Of a stretch of 50,379 nucleotides of DNA, positions 1 through 8,307 are shown one piece after another (the stretch's first letter is position 1; every line of letters begins with the position of its first letter). Position numbers and translations under genes: made by a program. The stretch comes from Janthinobacterium sp. GW458P (GTDB lineage: Bacteria; Pseudomonadota; Gammaproteobacteria; Burkholderiales; Burkholderiaceae_D). The notes under the pieces are model-generated. The model did not search any database. It was not told the DNA's origin and saw only the letters and a program-made list of their open reading frames with translations. The stretch lies in the NCBI RefSeq assembly GCF_002127585.1, contig NZ_NEGZ01000043.1, forward strand, positions 1-50,379, written 5' to 3'.

Positions 1-172
1 CACGTGGCTGTATCCTTGATCCAGCACCAAGCATGCTGCCTGCTGTTTGAATTCAGGGGAAAACGTACGTCTTTGCTTGCTCATCAAACACCTCTCTGTG
101 GCGAGCATTCTCGCCTAAATCAGTGTCCGGGTACATTAAACCACTACAGTTGGCTCTCAAGCAACCAAAAAT

Positions 173-562
173 TTGGAAATGCTTGTTTCGGGCGACCGTA
201 ACCTGAAGGCTGCAAATTGGACAAATCTGTTGGCGGATTGGCCGGAGCCTGCCGCTCCTCAGCGCTTGGCAAATCGCATTCGTCTGTTCGAGGGGCGTAG
301 ATTTGATAGTACAGTTGATGCGCTTGAACCTGCACTTGAGCAGCTTTGGGCTGTAATAGCAGCACGCCGCAGAAGTGTCGGCGTTCGCAAGGAGGTCTGG
401 ATTATTGCGGCAAACAGCTTTTCGATTTCTGATTTTGAGACGCAGATGAGACTAGGTGTAGGAGGACGTAGTGAGTCACTCCAAGCTTATCAATTGTTGC
501 AAGGATGGATGAGTGCGGCATCGAACTTGGACGCCGAGGTGAAAATATTTGTGTCCCGGTAA
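173..562 (+). CDS. Hypothetical protein, possibly a remnant
   Basis: An open frame of 129 codons starting at TTG (or at the ATG six bases later). The product is soluble-looking, with a central segment rich in Ala, Arg and Leu and no membrane span or motif I recognise. No good ribosome binding site is visible, and the same frame has stops just upstream, so it is not obviously the tail of a longer gene in the window. Its last codons run into the start of the repeat array at 571-730, which suggests that its end may have been altered by a mobile-element junction. It lies outside the Tn7-like element. Function unknown; it may not be a real gene. Confidence 0.35.
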   Translation: MEMLVSGDRNLKAANWTNLLADWPEPAAPQRLANRIRLFEGRRFDSTVDALEPALEQLWAVIAARRRSVGVRKEVWIIAANSFSISDFETQMRLGVGGRSESLQAYQLLQGWMSAASNLDAEVKIFVSR

Positions 563-570
563 TTTGCTCA

Positions 571-730
571 GTGCAAGCCCATCTTTGGTCCGGTGCAAAC
601 TCATGTGTCATTAGTGCAATTGTGGTTGATGGGGCCGTCAGCAACTTGCATCCGAGCTTTACACCGTATGCAGGTTTATGTGTCGTCGCGTGCAACTTTA
701 TCTGTCGCCGGTGCAAACTTATGTGTCGTC
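571..730 (+). repeat. Array of ~21-bp direct repeats resembling a transposon end
   Basis: Units sharing TGCAAACTTATGTGTCGTC-like sequence have their TGCA core at 572, 594, 615, 669, 691 and 712, with a more degenerate copy near 640. Spacing is 21-22 bp, about two helical turns. The best copies are 593-613, 690-710 and 711-730. Tandem transposase-binding sites of this kind occur at the ends of Tn7, Tn402/Tn5053 and IS21-type elements. The sequence differs from the CTTGAAT sites of the neighbouring Tn7-like element, so this is a different element's end or a remnant of it. No transposase for it is in the window. Confidence 0.65.
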
Positions 731-733
731 CAA

Positions 734-738
734 CGGGC
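734..738. repeat. Candidate target-site duplication, left copy (CGGGC)
   Basis: CGGGC lies one base left of the TGTTACG terminus and recurs directly after the right terminus at 23925-23929. A 5-bp duplication is what TnsABC-type transposition makes. The one-base offset on the left (C739) leaves the exact boundary uncertain. Confidence 0.55.
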
Positions 739-739
739 C

Positions 740-890
740 TGTTACGTCGGAATAGAATCTTGAATCGTGGCTCTTTGGAATCAAGGATTTACGATTCTCA
801 TCCAATTTTTTTTGTCCCGCTGTTTTCTTGAATGGCCACCAGATCGGGCATCTTGTCGTTGATATATTTTAATATATTCTTGAATGACAT
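740..890 (+). repeat. Left end of Tn7-like element: TIR and three TnsB-type sites
   Basis: The terminal repeat is 740-764. The CTTGAAT-type sites are L1 about 749-766, L2 about 820-835 and L3 about 871-888, spaced widely as in the Tn7 left end. The stretch from 562 to the first gene at 1023 otherwise holds only the repeat array and this end; I see no gene in it. Confidence 0.8.
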
Positions 891-1022
891 TGATTGTCAG
901 CGAATTTCATGAAGGTCTGGCGTTATGTTCTTGATGTAAGCAATTCCATACCGCCGCGCGAATTGCTGGCCAAACTGCTGCAACCGGCCGCTACCCTAGT
1001 GTGTTTACAAATTGGGAGAAAC

Positions 1023-1808
1023 CTAATTTGTAGAGGTTGCCCCTTTTTTTCTTGGAGCCGAAGAAGTCAAAGAAGGAAGGCATTCGAACAAACGCTCTGC
1101 GTAGACAAATCCCATCCTTTTTACTGCATTCTCATCAAAGTACAGTAGCCAGGCAGCAAGTAGTGCGAGCGAGATGAGCAGCGTCAAGCCTGCGGCAAGA
1201 CCAGGGTCGGCGAAATTGACAGGCATCCAATGAGGCGGATTTACCTGCAGAATTCTTGCAATTAGCAATCCATATGTAATGCCAAAAATACATGAGACTA
1301 TGCCGACGGATTTCATTGCAAGCATATTGCGGTGGAAGCCATAGGCAATGTTTTCCTTGAGCAAAAGTTGCTTGTTTGTGCGGGTGAGTTCTCGAAGTCG
1401 TTTGGTTGCACCAATATAGATGTCGTCTGCTTTGTCGTGATCTGCTGATTCTTCTTCTGCAGTTGGCATGACAATACCCAACTTACCTGCAATTGCAGTG
1501 TGGTATCGCTGCTTACTAATACTATCCAGAAACTTGTCACGATGGCGCAGGGCAATGGTTGTTGGCATTCCTCCCCATTTCTTGACCAAGGCTTCTTCCA
1601 ACATCTTTCCACGCCCACGGGCTACGCTTGCGAGCGCATAGATTGCGCCGCAGCCGCCAAGCAGCCCGATCACGCTTGTAAGCACAGGGTGCTTTGCGCC
1701 GTAGACGCACAACAAGGGAACGAGCAACGGCAAAGCCACAAGAAGGCCAGGAATCACTCGCGCCTTGCGTTCGTAGGGGTCTTTGACCAGTTCAAAAATA
1801 GTTGTCAT
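1023..1808 (-). CDS. Four-TM membrane protein of unknown function, linked to WYL gene
   Basis: A 261-aa protein with hydrophobic segments at about residues 19-40 and 43-63 (a hairpin), a soluble charged middle region of about 90 residues, and two more spans at about 168-188 and 206-224, then a basic tail. I do not recognise the family. It begins 5 bp after the WYL regulator stop codon, so the two are almost certainly co-transcribed. Together they are divergent from the MBL/E2-E1-JAB/MBL operon and lie at the left edge of the transposon. By inference it could be a membrane effector or sensor of that system, since small membrane proteins often serve as effectors in anti-phage loci. Nothing in the sequence proves this. 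The start has only a weak ribosome binding site. Confidence 0.75.
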   Translation of the reverse strand: MTTIFELVKDPYERKARVIPGLLVALPLLVPLLCVYGAKHPVLTSVIGLLGGCGAIYALASVARGRGKMLEEALVKKWGGMPTTIALRHRDKFLDSISKQRYHTAIAGKLGIVMPTAEEESADHDKADDIYIGATKRLRELTRTNKQLLLKENIAYGFHRNMLAMKSVGIVSCIFGITYGLLIARILQVNPPHWMPVNFADPGLAAGLTLLISLALLAAWLLYFDENAVKRMGFVYAERLFECLPSLTSSAPRKKGATSTN

Positions 1809-1813
1809 GGCAG

Positions 1814-2728
1814 TTAACCTTGGGCTGACAATGCATCAATATAGGGTTGAATTTCATCGCGGTTCTTCAAAGTGATTTGCTGCGCGAGAGGGTCGGATGC
1901 CTCTTTAGTATGCAAGCCGAGGCGTCTTAGAGTGTAGTATAAGAAAGCCTGGCGGCATGGCAGTTGGACTTGTCCATTTTCCATGCCGTAATCCAGTTCC
2001 AAAACACGTTTTTTTGCAGGTGGCAAATCGGGATGCGGTGCCAGCACCAATGTAAGGACCGTTTGCCAATGTGAATCCTGTCTTGCATCTACATGGCTTG
2101 GTTCAAAGCCATCGATGCGCAGAATGCGTGCGAGCACAAAATCGCTGAACCGCTGACGTTTATGGCAAAACGCACGTACATGCCAGCGAAATCCATCGTT
2201 TCCAAGTGAATGTGGAGACAAAAGACGCACAGACTCATCCAAGGAAGTCATGGACTGATAGCTTACCAAGATGGCCATCCGTTCTTGTATGGCCTTGACC
2301 ACCGCTTCGACGGTCTGTTCATTGATCGTGCGCCATGGAGATGGAGCCCAATCCGTCTCGGGGGCAGAACCGATAAAGCTGGCGGTTGGCTCGACAATTC
2401 CCATTTTGGTCGCGAGCAATTCTGCCAAGTAACGTTGTGCCGAACTTCGTTGATAGAGCGGTCGAAAGTTTGGCGTTGCAGTGTAGGTCTTAGAGCTACG
2501 GTCGTAGGCCAAGTTCTTTGGCGCCAATTCTGTGTACTTGGCAATATCCAATGAGGCTTGAGGAGTCGACAGACCAAAGTGGTTGGTGAGGTCCATGCGA
2601 TTGATTCGTCGTTCCCACCGAAGACGAAAATCAATGAACTGAAGTCTGCGCTCCAGCCCCCAACTCAGGCCCTTTAGCTCAACGGGGTCAGGGGCCATAA
2701 CTGGAGACTCTTGCATTAAAATGGGCAT
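1814..2728 (-). CDS. WYL-domain transcriptional regulator (CapW/BrxR-like)
   Basis: A 304-aa protein. The N-terminal third (about residues 20-90) looks like a winged helix, and about 135-210 matches the WYL pattern with a SYQSM strand, an LSPHSL turn and an RWHVRAFCHKR core, followed by a C-terminal extension. Length and layout fit the winged-helix/WYL/WCX repressors that control CBASS, BREX and other defence operons. It heads a two-gene minus-strand unit and is divergent from the MBL operon. The 76-bp space between them holds a nested dyad centred at 2764, a plausible operator. ATG at 2728 is used; ATGs at 2716 and 2698 are alternatives, and none has a strong Shine-Dalgarno. By inference it represses both units and is released by a ligand of the WYL domain. 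Confidence 0.82.
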   Translation of the reverse strand: MPILMQESPVMAPDPVELKGLSWGLERRLQFIDFRLRWERRINRMDLTNHFGLSTPQASLDIAKYTELAPKNLAYDRSSKTYTATPNFRPLYQRSSAQRYLAELLATKMGIVEPTASFIGSAPETDWAPSPWRTINEQTVEAVVKAIQERMAILVSYQSMTSLDESVRLLSPHSLGNDGFRWHVRAFCHKRQRFSDFVLARILRIDGFEPSHVDARQDSHWQTVLTLVLAPHPDLPPAKKRVLELDYGMENGQVQLPCRQAFLYYTLRRLGLHTKEASDPLAQQITLKNRDEIQPYIDALSAQG

Positions 2729-2736
2729 AAAAAGTA

Positions 2737-2791
2737 GACGGATCGTAAAAATAGTCGTATATTAACTATACGCGATCATTAACCATCCGTC
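2737..2791. promoter_or_regulatory. Nested dyad, probable WYL operator between divergent operons
   Basis: Two inverted repeats share the same centre at 2764: an outer pair GACGGAT (2737-2743) / ATCCGTC (2785-2791) and an inner pair CGTATA (2756-2761) / TATACG (2767-2772). In total 17 of 25 positions are symmetric. It fills almost the whole divergent promoter region, so a dimeric regulator bound here could control both directions. Confidence 0.6.
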
Positions 2792-2804
2792 CACTGGAAT
2801 CCAA

Positions 2805-3998
2805 ATGCCCACGACCCTCACTTTCTTCCCCGTCGACAACGGCGACATGACCCTTATCAAGTTTGGCGATCTGGACGCAACGACGTTGCTGATCGACGTA
2901 AACATTAGGCAAGACGCCGATGATCCCGACGGGGATGCGCGAGATGTCGCCAAGGACTTGCGAGATCGTTTGAAAAAGGATGAGAACGGCAGGCCCTATG
3001 TCGATGCTTTCCTGTTGAGCCATCCAGACCAAGATCATTGCCGGGGACTGACGCGGCATTTCTACCTGGGGGCGTTGGATAAGTATCCGGATGACAAGAA
3101 AGATGACAAGGACAAGAAAATCGTGATTCGCGAGATGTGGTCATCCCCGATCGTGTTTCGCCGCACTAGTAAGACGCATACCTTGAGCGATGACGCCAAA
3201 GCATTCAGCACAGAGGCGCGTCGGCGCGTGCAACTGAATCGTGACAAGAATTTCGTGGTCGGGAACGGTGACCGTATTCAGATTATGGGTGAGGACATCG
3301 ATGGAAAAACTGATGATCTCACCTCGATTTTGCGAAAGGTGGACACGCGCTTCTCGACGATCAATGGTAAGAGTTCTGCATTCTTCTCTGCTTTTCTTCT
3401 GGCTCCCCTGGATGCCGAGGATGACGAAGAGGAAGAAGAGTGCCTGGTCAAGAACCAGTCCAGTGTGATCATGAACATCACGTTGGCCGCTGATGCCCAG
3501 ACTCCGGATGGCGTGAAATTCCTTACCGGTGGCGATGCCGAGGTGTTTATCTGGAACCGCCAGTGGCAACGCCACAAGGCGGAAGTCGAAGTGCTTGAGT
3601 ACGACATCATGCAGGCACCACATCATTGTTCCTGGCATTCTCTGTCCTACGACAGTTGGTCCGATTTCGGCGAAAAAGCCAAGCTCGATGCCGACGCCAG
3701 AAAGGCGCTTTCGCAAACCCGTGACGGTGCTGTCATCGTCGCCAGTTGCAAGCCGATTACAGATGACGACAGCGATCCGCCCTGCATCCGTGCTAAGCGT
3801 GAGTACGTGGCGATCGTGGACAAAGCAAAAGGCCAGTTCTATTGCACTGGAGAATACCCCAACGAAAAATCCGTGGAACCACTTGTATTCACCGTCACTT
3901 CTCAGGGCGTGCAACCACCCCCAAAGAAGGAGGCCGGATCGAAGGCCGCTGCTGTGGTGACGTCTGCGCGTACTCCTATGCCGCATGGGGCGTCATGA
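2805..3998 (+). CDS. Metallo-beta-lactamase-fold hydrolase (ComEC-C-terminal-like), first gene of E2-E1-JAB operon
   Basis: A 397-aa soluble protein. The metal-binding core is H73-P-D75-Q-D77-H78 (HxDxDH-like), with D244 in a TGGD turn and the pair H273-H274 in QAPHHC. This is the pattern of MBL proteins related to the ComEC/Rec2 C-terminal domain, some of which act on nucleic acids; the substrate here is unknown. There is an acidic Glu-rich insertion near residues 205-215. No signal peptide is seen, so it is probably cytoplasmic. Its stop overlaps the next gene's start (ATGA at 3995-3998), which implies translational coupling to the E2-E1-JAB fusion. It could be the effector of the system or a protein that the conjugation machinery modifies. 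The start at 2805 follows the dyad directly. Confidence 0.85.
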   Translation: MPTTLTFFPVDNGDMTLIKFGDLDATTLLIDVNIRQDADDPDGDARDVAKDLRDRLKKDENGRPYVDAFLLSHPDQDHCRGLTRHFYLGALDKYPDDKKDDKDKKIVIREMWSSPIVFRRTSKTHTLSDDAKAFSTEARRRVQLNRDKNFVVGNGDRIQIMGEDIDGKTDDLTSILRKVDTRFSTINGKSSAFFSAFLLAPLDAEDDEEEEECLVKNQSSVIMNITLAADAQTPDGVKFLTGGDAEVFIWNRQWQRHKAEVEVLEYDIMQAPHHCSWHSLSYDSWSDFGEKAKLDADARKALSQTRDGAVIVASCKPITDDDSDPPCIRAKREYVAIVDKAKGQFYCTGEYPNEKSVEPLVFTVTSQGVQPPPKKEAGSKAAAVVTSARTPMPHGAS

Positions 3999-6250
3999 TA
4001 GATGCCATCGCAGACGCACTGCATCAGCTTCAGCGGCACCGCGGTCTAGCCCGCGTTGGCGAGCTAAGGACCAGCGGTGAAACGACGCAGATAGATATTG
4101 ATGTCGCTGTCGAGTTACCGAGCAGGTCTCGGCGCAGCGCTGTATCCGAGACGGGCGTGCGCGCTGTCGAGACCTGCGTTCTGACATTCGGCAGTAACTG
4201 GCCCCTATCCGCCCCCCAGGTTTTTCTGCGCGCGGATTTTCCGCTCAATTTGCCGCACATTAATCCCCACCACGCAGGTCAGTTGGTATCGCCCTGCCTG
4301 TTTGAGGGATCGTTAGACGAACTGCTACACCGGTTTGGTCTGGACGCCATTGTCGATCAATTGATCGATTGGTTGCACAAGGCTGCGGCAGGGACATTGC
4401 TTGACCTTGAGCAGGGGTGGGAACCAACACGTCGGGACAGCTGTCCCTCGACCGTTGTATTCAGCGCCGAGAAGGTCGTAGCCGCTGCTCCCGCCGACGG
4501 CGCGATTTTAGTAATTCCTGCGGGTTACGTGACGATTGATGGCGGGCTGTACGCCATTGTCAATGCGGAACTGATCGCACAAGTCGATTCAGTGTTCTAT
4601 CAGGAAGCATGCGACGACAAGTTGGGAAAGTGGGGAAAAGGTCACACCGTCGCCTTCATCGCGCGGGCTCCGATGGACAGAGAACATCCCCATGTAATCG
4701 GACACTATCAACCAGAAACGGTTGTTGATTTCGCGACACTGCTTGATCGAGCAGAGGAACTGGGTATCAATCGCGACGCTTTGGAGCGAGGCTTGGATGG
4801 CTACTACGGACGCTCGATCTTGGATCTACGGCAGGATGCGCGCGGCTGGACACATGGCTTGTATGCGATTGTGATCCTAGTTGTACAAAGACCAGTGCCA
4901 CTTGTCGGTTCACCTGGGAGAAGTGTCGAGGTACTGCCCTATGTGGTGCGCTATGAGCTCAACACACAATCACTTTTGGAGCGAAACGCTACGGTTCACC
5001 CCGCTTTTCACGCGCATGCGTTATCACCGGAGTTGCTCGCAAGAACGTCTGGCATTTCGTCAGCGACAACATCGCAACCACTGGTCATGCTCGGCTGCGG
5101 AAGCCTAGGCTCGAAAATCGCGATGCATCTGGGCCGAGCTGGCTTCGGTGCGATGACTTTCGTGGATAACGAATCCATGTCACCTCACAATTCGGCGCGA
5201 CATGCGCTCATCGAACAGGTGTCTGTGCTGCTCCCGCCGCTAAAGGCAGCGTTGATGAAGGCGGCCTTTGAATCGCTGTCGCATACTCAGACGCGCGCGT
5301 TCGATAACGATGCAGTGACTCTTTTGGTCGATCCTGCGCAGTTTGCTACTGCCATTCCGCAGGATGCGACTCTCATCGTGGATACGACGGCTTCACTTCA
5401 GGTGCTTGCTGCAGAAATGCAATCAGCCGCGCTGAACCAGTCTCCGGCCCGGCTAGCTCGGATCACGATGTATGGTCAAGGACGTTGTGTTGTGATTTTG
5501 CTCGAAGGACTTGGTCGCGCCAGTCGCGTCGATGACCTCACTGCATTCTTGTTTGAGCGCTGCCGGTTTGTGCCGGGATTGCGCGTGGCTATAGCAGGGG
5601 AAACTTCTGAGCCAACGCGCATTTTCGTGGGAGACAACTGCCGTTCCCTGACTATGCCAATGTCCGATGCCATCGTTTCGCGATCGGCGTCACTGGCGGG
5701 CCTGCAATTGGAACGTTGGCTCATCGATGGGCTTCCAAGTGACGCGGTGCTTTGCGCCGGGATCACTGATGCCGAAGACCTCGGTATGGCATGGACTTGT
5801 GCCAGCCTTGGCTCAACTACCGTGCTTGAAGTAGCAGATGACGGTGGTTGGAACATTCGGATTCTGAACCCGGTCGCGCAGGCCATCGACACTGACGCGA
5901 TGCGGTGGGGATCCCTTGAAACAGGTGGAGCCTTAGTCGGCCGCATCTCGTTTGAAAGTCGAACAATCACTATTGCAGGCCTCGTTGACGCTCCCGCTGA
6001 CAGCGTGCGAGAGGCTGCCCGCTTTGTTCTCGGAACTGACGGACTCGTTCAGGGTTTGCGCGCTGCGAACGAGGCTTCTTTGGGGTATCTCACTTTCATC
6101 GGAACTTGGCATAGCCATCCGAAAGGTGGTGTGCATTCGGGTATCGACCGCAAGACCCTACGCGGTATTGCAGAGGATGCGGGTGGTCTTCCCGCCGTGT
6201 CATTGGTATGGACTCCGACAGGTCTCACCTGTGCGGTGGATCGCTGGTAG
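3995..6250 (+). CDS. E2-E1-JAB triple fusion: ubiquitin-like conjugation/deconjugation enzyme
   Basis: A 751-aa protein starting at the ATG that overlaps the upstream stop. An E2-like (UBC-fold) domain occupies about residues 1-125, with Pro-rich strand APQVFL, FPxxLPH and candidate catalytic Cys101 in SPCLFEG. A linker region of about 200 residues follows. The E1/ThiF domain (about 355-600) has a nucleotide-binding GCGSLGSK motif from G367, a following VDNES acidic loop and candidate catalytic Cys549 in DNCRSLTM. The C-terminal JAB/JAMM protease domain (about 630-751) has E642, H706-S-H708, S715 and D718, a complete zinc site. In CBASS these activities are split between Cap2 (E2-E1) and Cap3 (JAB); here all three are in one chain and no CD-NTase is nearby. 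By inference it activates a C-terminus, transfers it to a target and can reverse the link. Domain calls are firm; the substrate is unknown. Confidence 0.92.
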   Translation: MIDAIADALHQLQRHRGLARVGELRTSGETTQIDIDVAVELPSRSRRSAVSETGVRAVETCVLTFGSNWPLSAPQVFLRADFPLNLPHINPHHAGQLVSPCLFEGSLDELLHRFGLDAIVDQLIDWLHKAAAGTLLDLEQGWEPTRRDSCPSTVVFSAEKVVAAAPADGAILVIPAGYVTIDGGLYAIVNAELIAQVDSVFYQEACDDKLGKWGKGHTVAFIARAPMDREHPHVIGHYQPETVVDFATLLDRAEELGINRDALERGLDGYYGRSILDLRQDARGWTHGLYAIVILVVQRPVPLVGSPGRSVEVLPYVVRYELNTQSLLERNATVHPAFHAHALSPELLARTSGISSATTSQPLVMLGCGSLGSKIAMHLGRAGFGAMTFVDNESMSPHNSARHALIEQVSVLLPPLKAALMKAAFESLSHTQTRAFDNDAVTLLVDPAQFATAIPQDATLIVDTTASLQVLAAEMQSAALNQSPARLARITMYGQGRCVVILLEGLGRASRVDDLTAFLFERCRFVPGLRVAIAGETSEPTRIFVGDNCRSLTMPMSDAIVSRSASLAGLQLERWLIDGLPSDAVLCAGITDAEDLGMAWTCASLGSTTVLEVADDGGWNIRILNPVAQAIDTDAMRWGSLETGGALVGRISFESRTITIAGLVDAPADSVREAARFVLGTDGLVQGLRAANEASLGYLTFIGTWHSHPKGGVHSGIDRKTLRGIAEDAGGLPAVSLVWTPTGLTCAVDRW

Positions 6251-6294
6251 GGACAGACAAATAGCAATTTGTTGGTATAAAACGAGAGGGATGT

Positions 6295-7365
6295 ATGGCT
6301 GACTATTTCGAGATTGACTTTCTTGGTGTCGAAACGGCAAAGAGTGGCGACGCAATTGCGCTGCGTTATTCCGTGAATGGCACTGCCGGCGTACACGTTG
6401 TTGATGGAGGGTATCTGGATACGGGGGATCAGATCGTTGAACATCTGAAAACCTACTATGGAACAACCGTCATCGACAATGTGATCCTCACGCACCCTGA
6501 TCGTGACCATGCAAACGGGTTGAGGAAGGTTCTGGAGCAGTGCACGGTTCGCAATCTCTGGATCAACAGGCCGTGGATTTACGCGGATCGCTTAATTGAC
6601 CATTTTGAAAACTATGAATCAGTCGAGGCACTGCGACGCAAGTTGCGCTCCATCTACGATGCTACAGCGATGCTTGAGGATATCGCCGTTGCCAAGGGAA
6701 TTCCAATTCATGCACCTCTTCAAGGACAGAGTATTGGGCCATTCCTGGTGATGGCACCTACACTTGACCGCTACTGTGAGTTGATTGTGGATTCAGATAG
6801 AACACCAGAAGCTGTGGAAGAAAATATCTTTGATGGCGTTCTGGGTAGCATATTCCACGTAGTGGAAGCGGCGACTGCTTACATTAAGTCCTTTTGGGGT
6901 GATGAGTATTTTCCGCCCGCCCCTACCAGTCGCGAGAACGAAATGAGCGTCGTACAGACAGCGGTCCTAAATGGCCATCGCGTCCTGTTGACTGGCGATG
7001 CAGGACGTGAAGCGCTACAAGAAGTCATTGACTATGCGCCATTTGCTGGACTCATGCTACCAGGCATTCGGTATTTTCAAGTACCTCATCACGGCGGGCG
7101 CCATAATGTTTCAACTGAGATTCTGGATCAGTTGCTTGGTCCACGGCTGGATAAGATGCCTGATCAGCACGCATGGAATGCCATATGCAGTTCAGCCAAG
7201 GCCGATGAGGATCATCCACGAAAGTCAGTAATTCGTGCTGTGTTGCATCGTGGCGGACACTGGGCGGCAACCGAAAGCAAAAATATTCGCTTTGGTGCTG
7301 GTATTAAACGCGATGGCTGGGTATCAATTCCTCAAGCAGATTACCCCGAAGATCAAGAGGGATGA
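6295..7365 (+). CDS. Second metallo-beta-lactamase-fold protein of the operon
   Basis: A 356-aa soluble protein, distinct in sequence from the first MBL gene. Metal ligands are H67-P-D69-R-D71-H72, D235 in LLTGDAG and H265-H266 in VPHHGG. It belongs to the same ComEC-like branch. The gene starts 44 bp after the fusion gene, in the same direction, with an AGAGGGATGT-like leader. The C-terminus ends in Glu-Gly, a point of interest because bacterial E1 enzymes such as Cap2 activate glycine or alanine C-termini. By inference it is either effector or conjugation substrate; neither is shown. Having two different MBL paralogues around one conjugation enzyme suggests separate roles. Confidence 0.85.
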   Translation: MADYFEIDFLGVETAKSGDAIALRYSVNGTAGVHVVDGGYLDTGDQIVEHLKTYYGTTVIDNVILTHPDRDHANGLRKVLEQCTVRNLWINRPWIYADRLIDHFENYESVEALRRKLRSIYDATAMLEDIAVAKGIPIHAPLQGQSIGPFLVMAPTLDRYCELIVDSDRTPEAVEENIFDGVLGSIFHVVEAATAYIKSFWGDEYFPPAPTSRENEMSVVQTAVLNGHRVLLTGDAGREALQEVIDYAPFAGLMLPGIRYFQVPHHGGRHNVSTEILDQLLGPRLDKMPDQHAWNAICSSAKADEDHPRKSVIRAVLHRGGHWAATESKNIRFGAGIKRDGWVSIPQADYPEDQEG

Positions 7366-7473
7366 GTGTGACGTACTGTTCACAGTTTCCTGCTGCCAAT
7401 GGCGTGCCCGTTGGGTTCGCGAGCACTGCCCCACACCTCCTGTTTTCGGTGTACCGATTTTCATTATTTATGG

Positions 7474-7971
7474 CTACTCCTTTTGCCTAGGATTATGGGG
7501 CGAGTGTGTATCCTTGACTCGCGGCGATTCAGTAGGCGGCAACGGGAACAGGCGATGGCACTGCCAAATTGAAGCTATCCGCTTCAGGTTTCGCCACAGA
7601 AATTCTGCAGGTAAGCCACTCTGTTGTGCAGCTTGTTCCACAGCCATCACTACATTTTGAACCGGCGCCTCTTGAAGGAGATGTACGATATTGGAAACAT
7701 TTTCTTTAGGTACATCACCGGTCGTCAGAATACTAAGCAAAGTTTCTGGTGTGAGTGTTTTTCGGTAGCTTACGCTGCATGTCTGCGCTGCCATCCAAAG
7801 CCACTTTCTGGGCTTCAAGGGGGCCATGGTAATCGGGTTTAGACCCAGCACATGTGGAAGATCTAATGGGCCAAAGCCTTCCCCTGCGTGGGCCATGAGT
7901 TGGGCCTGCGAAATCGTTAAGCCTAAAGTCGAGCAACGTTCTACAATAGTTTTGAAGTCAGCTGGTTTCAT
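7474..7971 (-). CDS. Hypothetical protein
   Basis: A 165-aa soluble protein that I do not recognise. It has no membrane span or signal peptide. Residues about 60-130 look helical, and the last 25 residues are Pro/Arg/His-rich and may be disordered. It lies convergent to the second MBL gene, alone between that operon and the chromate cluster. The start ATG at 7971 has no obvious Shine-Dalgarno. It could be an independent cargo gene or a decayed one. Confidence 0.5.
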   Translation of the reverse strand: MKPADFKTIVERCSTLGLTISQAQLMAHAGEGFGPLDLPHVLGLNPITMAPLKPRKWLWMAAQTCSVSYRKTLTPETLLSILTTGDVPKENVSNIVHLLQEAPVQNVVMAVEQAAQQSGLPAEFLWRNLKRIASIWQCHRLFPLPPTESPRVKDTHSPHNPRQKE

Positions 7972-8307
7972 CGTTTAAGTAATGCATACGAAAAGAGAAG
8001 TACAAAACATCAAAAAATCTCACCGTTACAGTAAACGTCAAGATGACCTTCCGACTAAGGAATTGGGATTTGAAGTGATCGTAAACTGAGTCGTGGCGCT
8101 CACTCGGGCATGTGATTATTCTCATCAAAGCAGATAGTGATTTACATGGGGAAATGGATATCACTAATCATACCTACACCATCGCGTCAGCGCTATGTAA
8201 CAAGACCGACTTTCACGTTCCAGGCCGTACCGAGGACCGGATCGGAACGCGTGACGCTGCAGCGGTAAGCCTCCAGTGTCAATTCATTCCGCCGGACCAC
8301 TACTTTT
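7972..8307. other. Non-coding gap between cargo modules
   Basis: About 336 bp with no credible gene on either strand. I see no strong repeat, terminator or end-like sequence. It separates the conflict-system cargo from the chromate cluster and may mark an old joining point between cargo modules. Confidence 0.5.

Noticed and set aside
1-172. Short frame from 4 to 201 as a gene
   Set aside because: Cysteine- and serine-rich product without recognisable features or ribosome site.
571-730. CRISPR array
   Set aside because: Repeats follow each other without unique spacers at 21-22 bp steps, and no cas genes are present.
3995-6250. ThiF-like domain as thiamine or molybdopterin biosynthesis enzyme
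   Set aside because: It is fused to E2 and JAB domains, and no thiamine or Moco genes are near.
2805-7365. CBASS operon
   Set aside because: No CD-NTase, no nucleotide-binding effector such as Cap4 or a phospholipase, and the E2-E1 and JAB parts are fused, unlike Cap2/Cap3.
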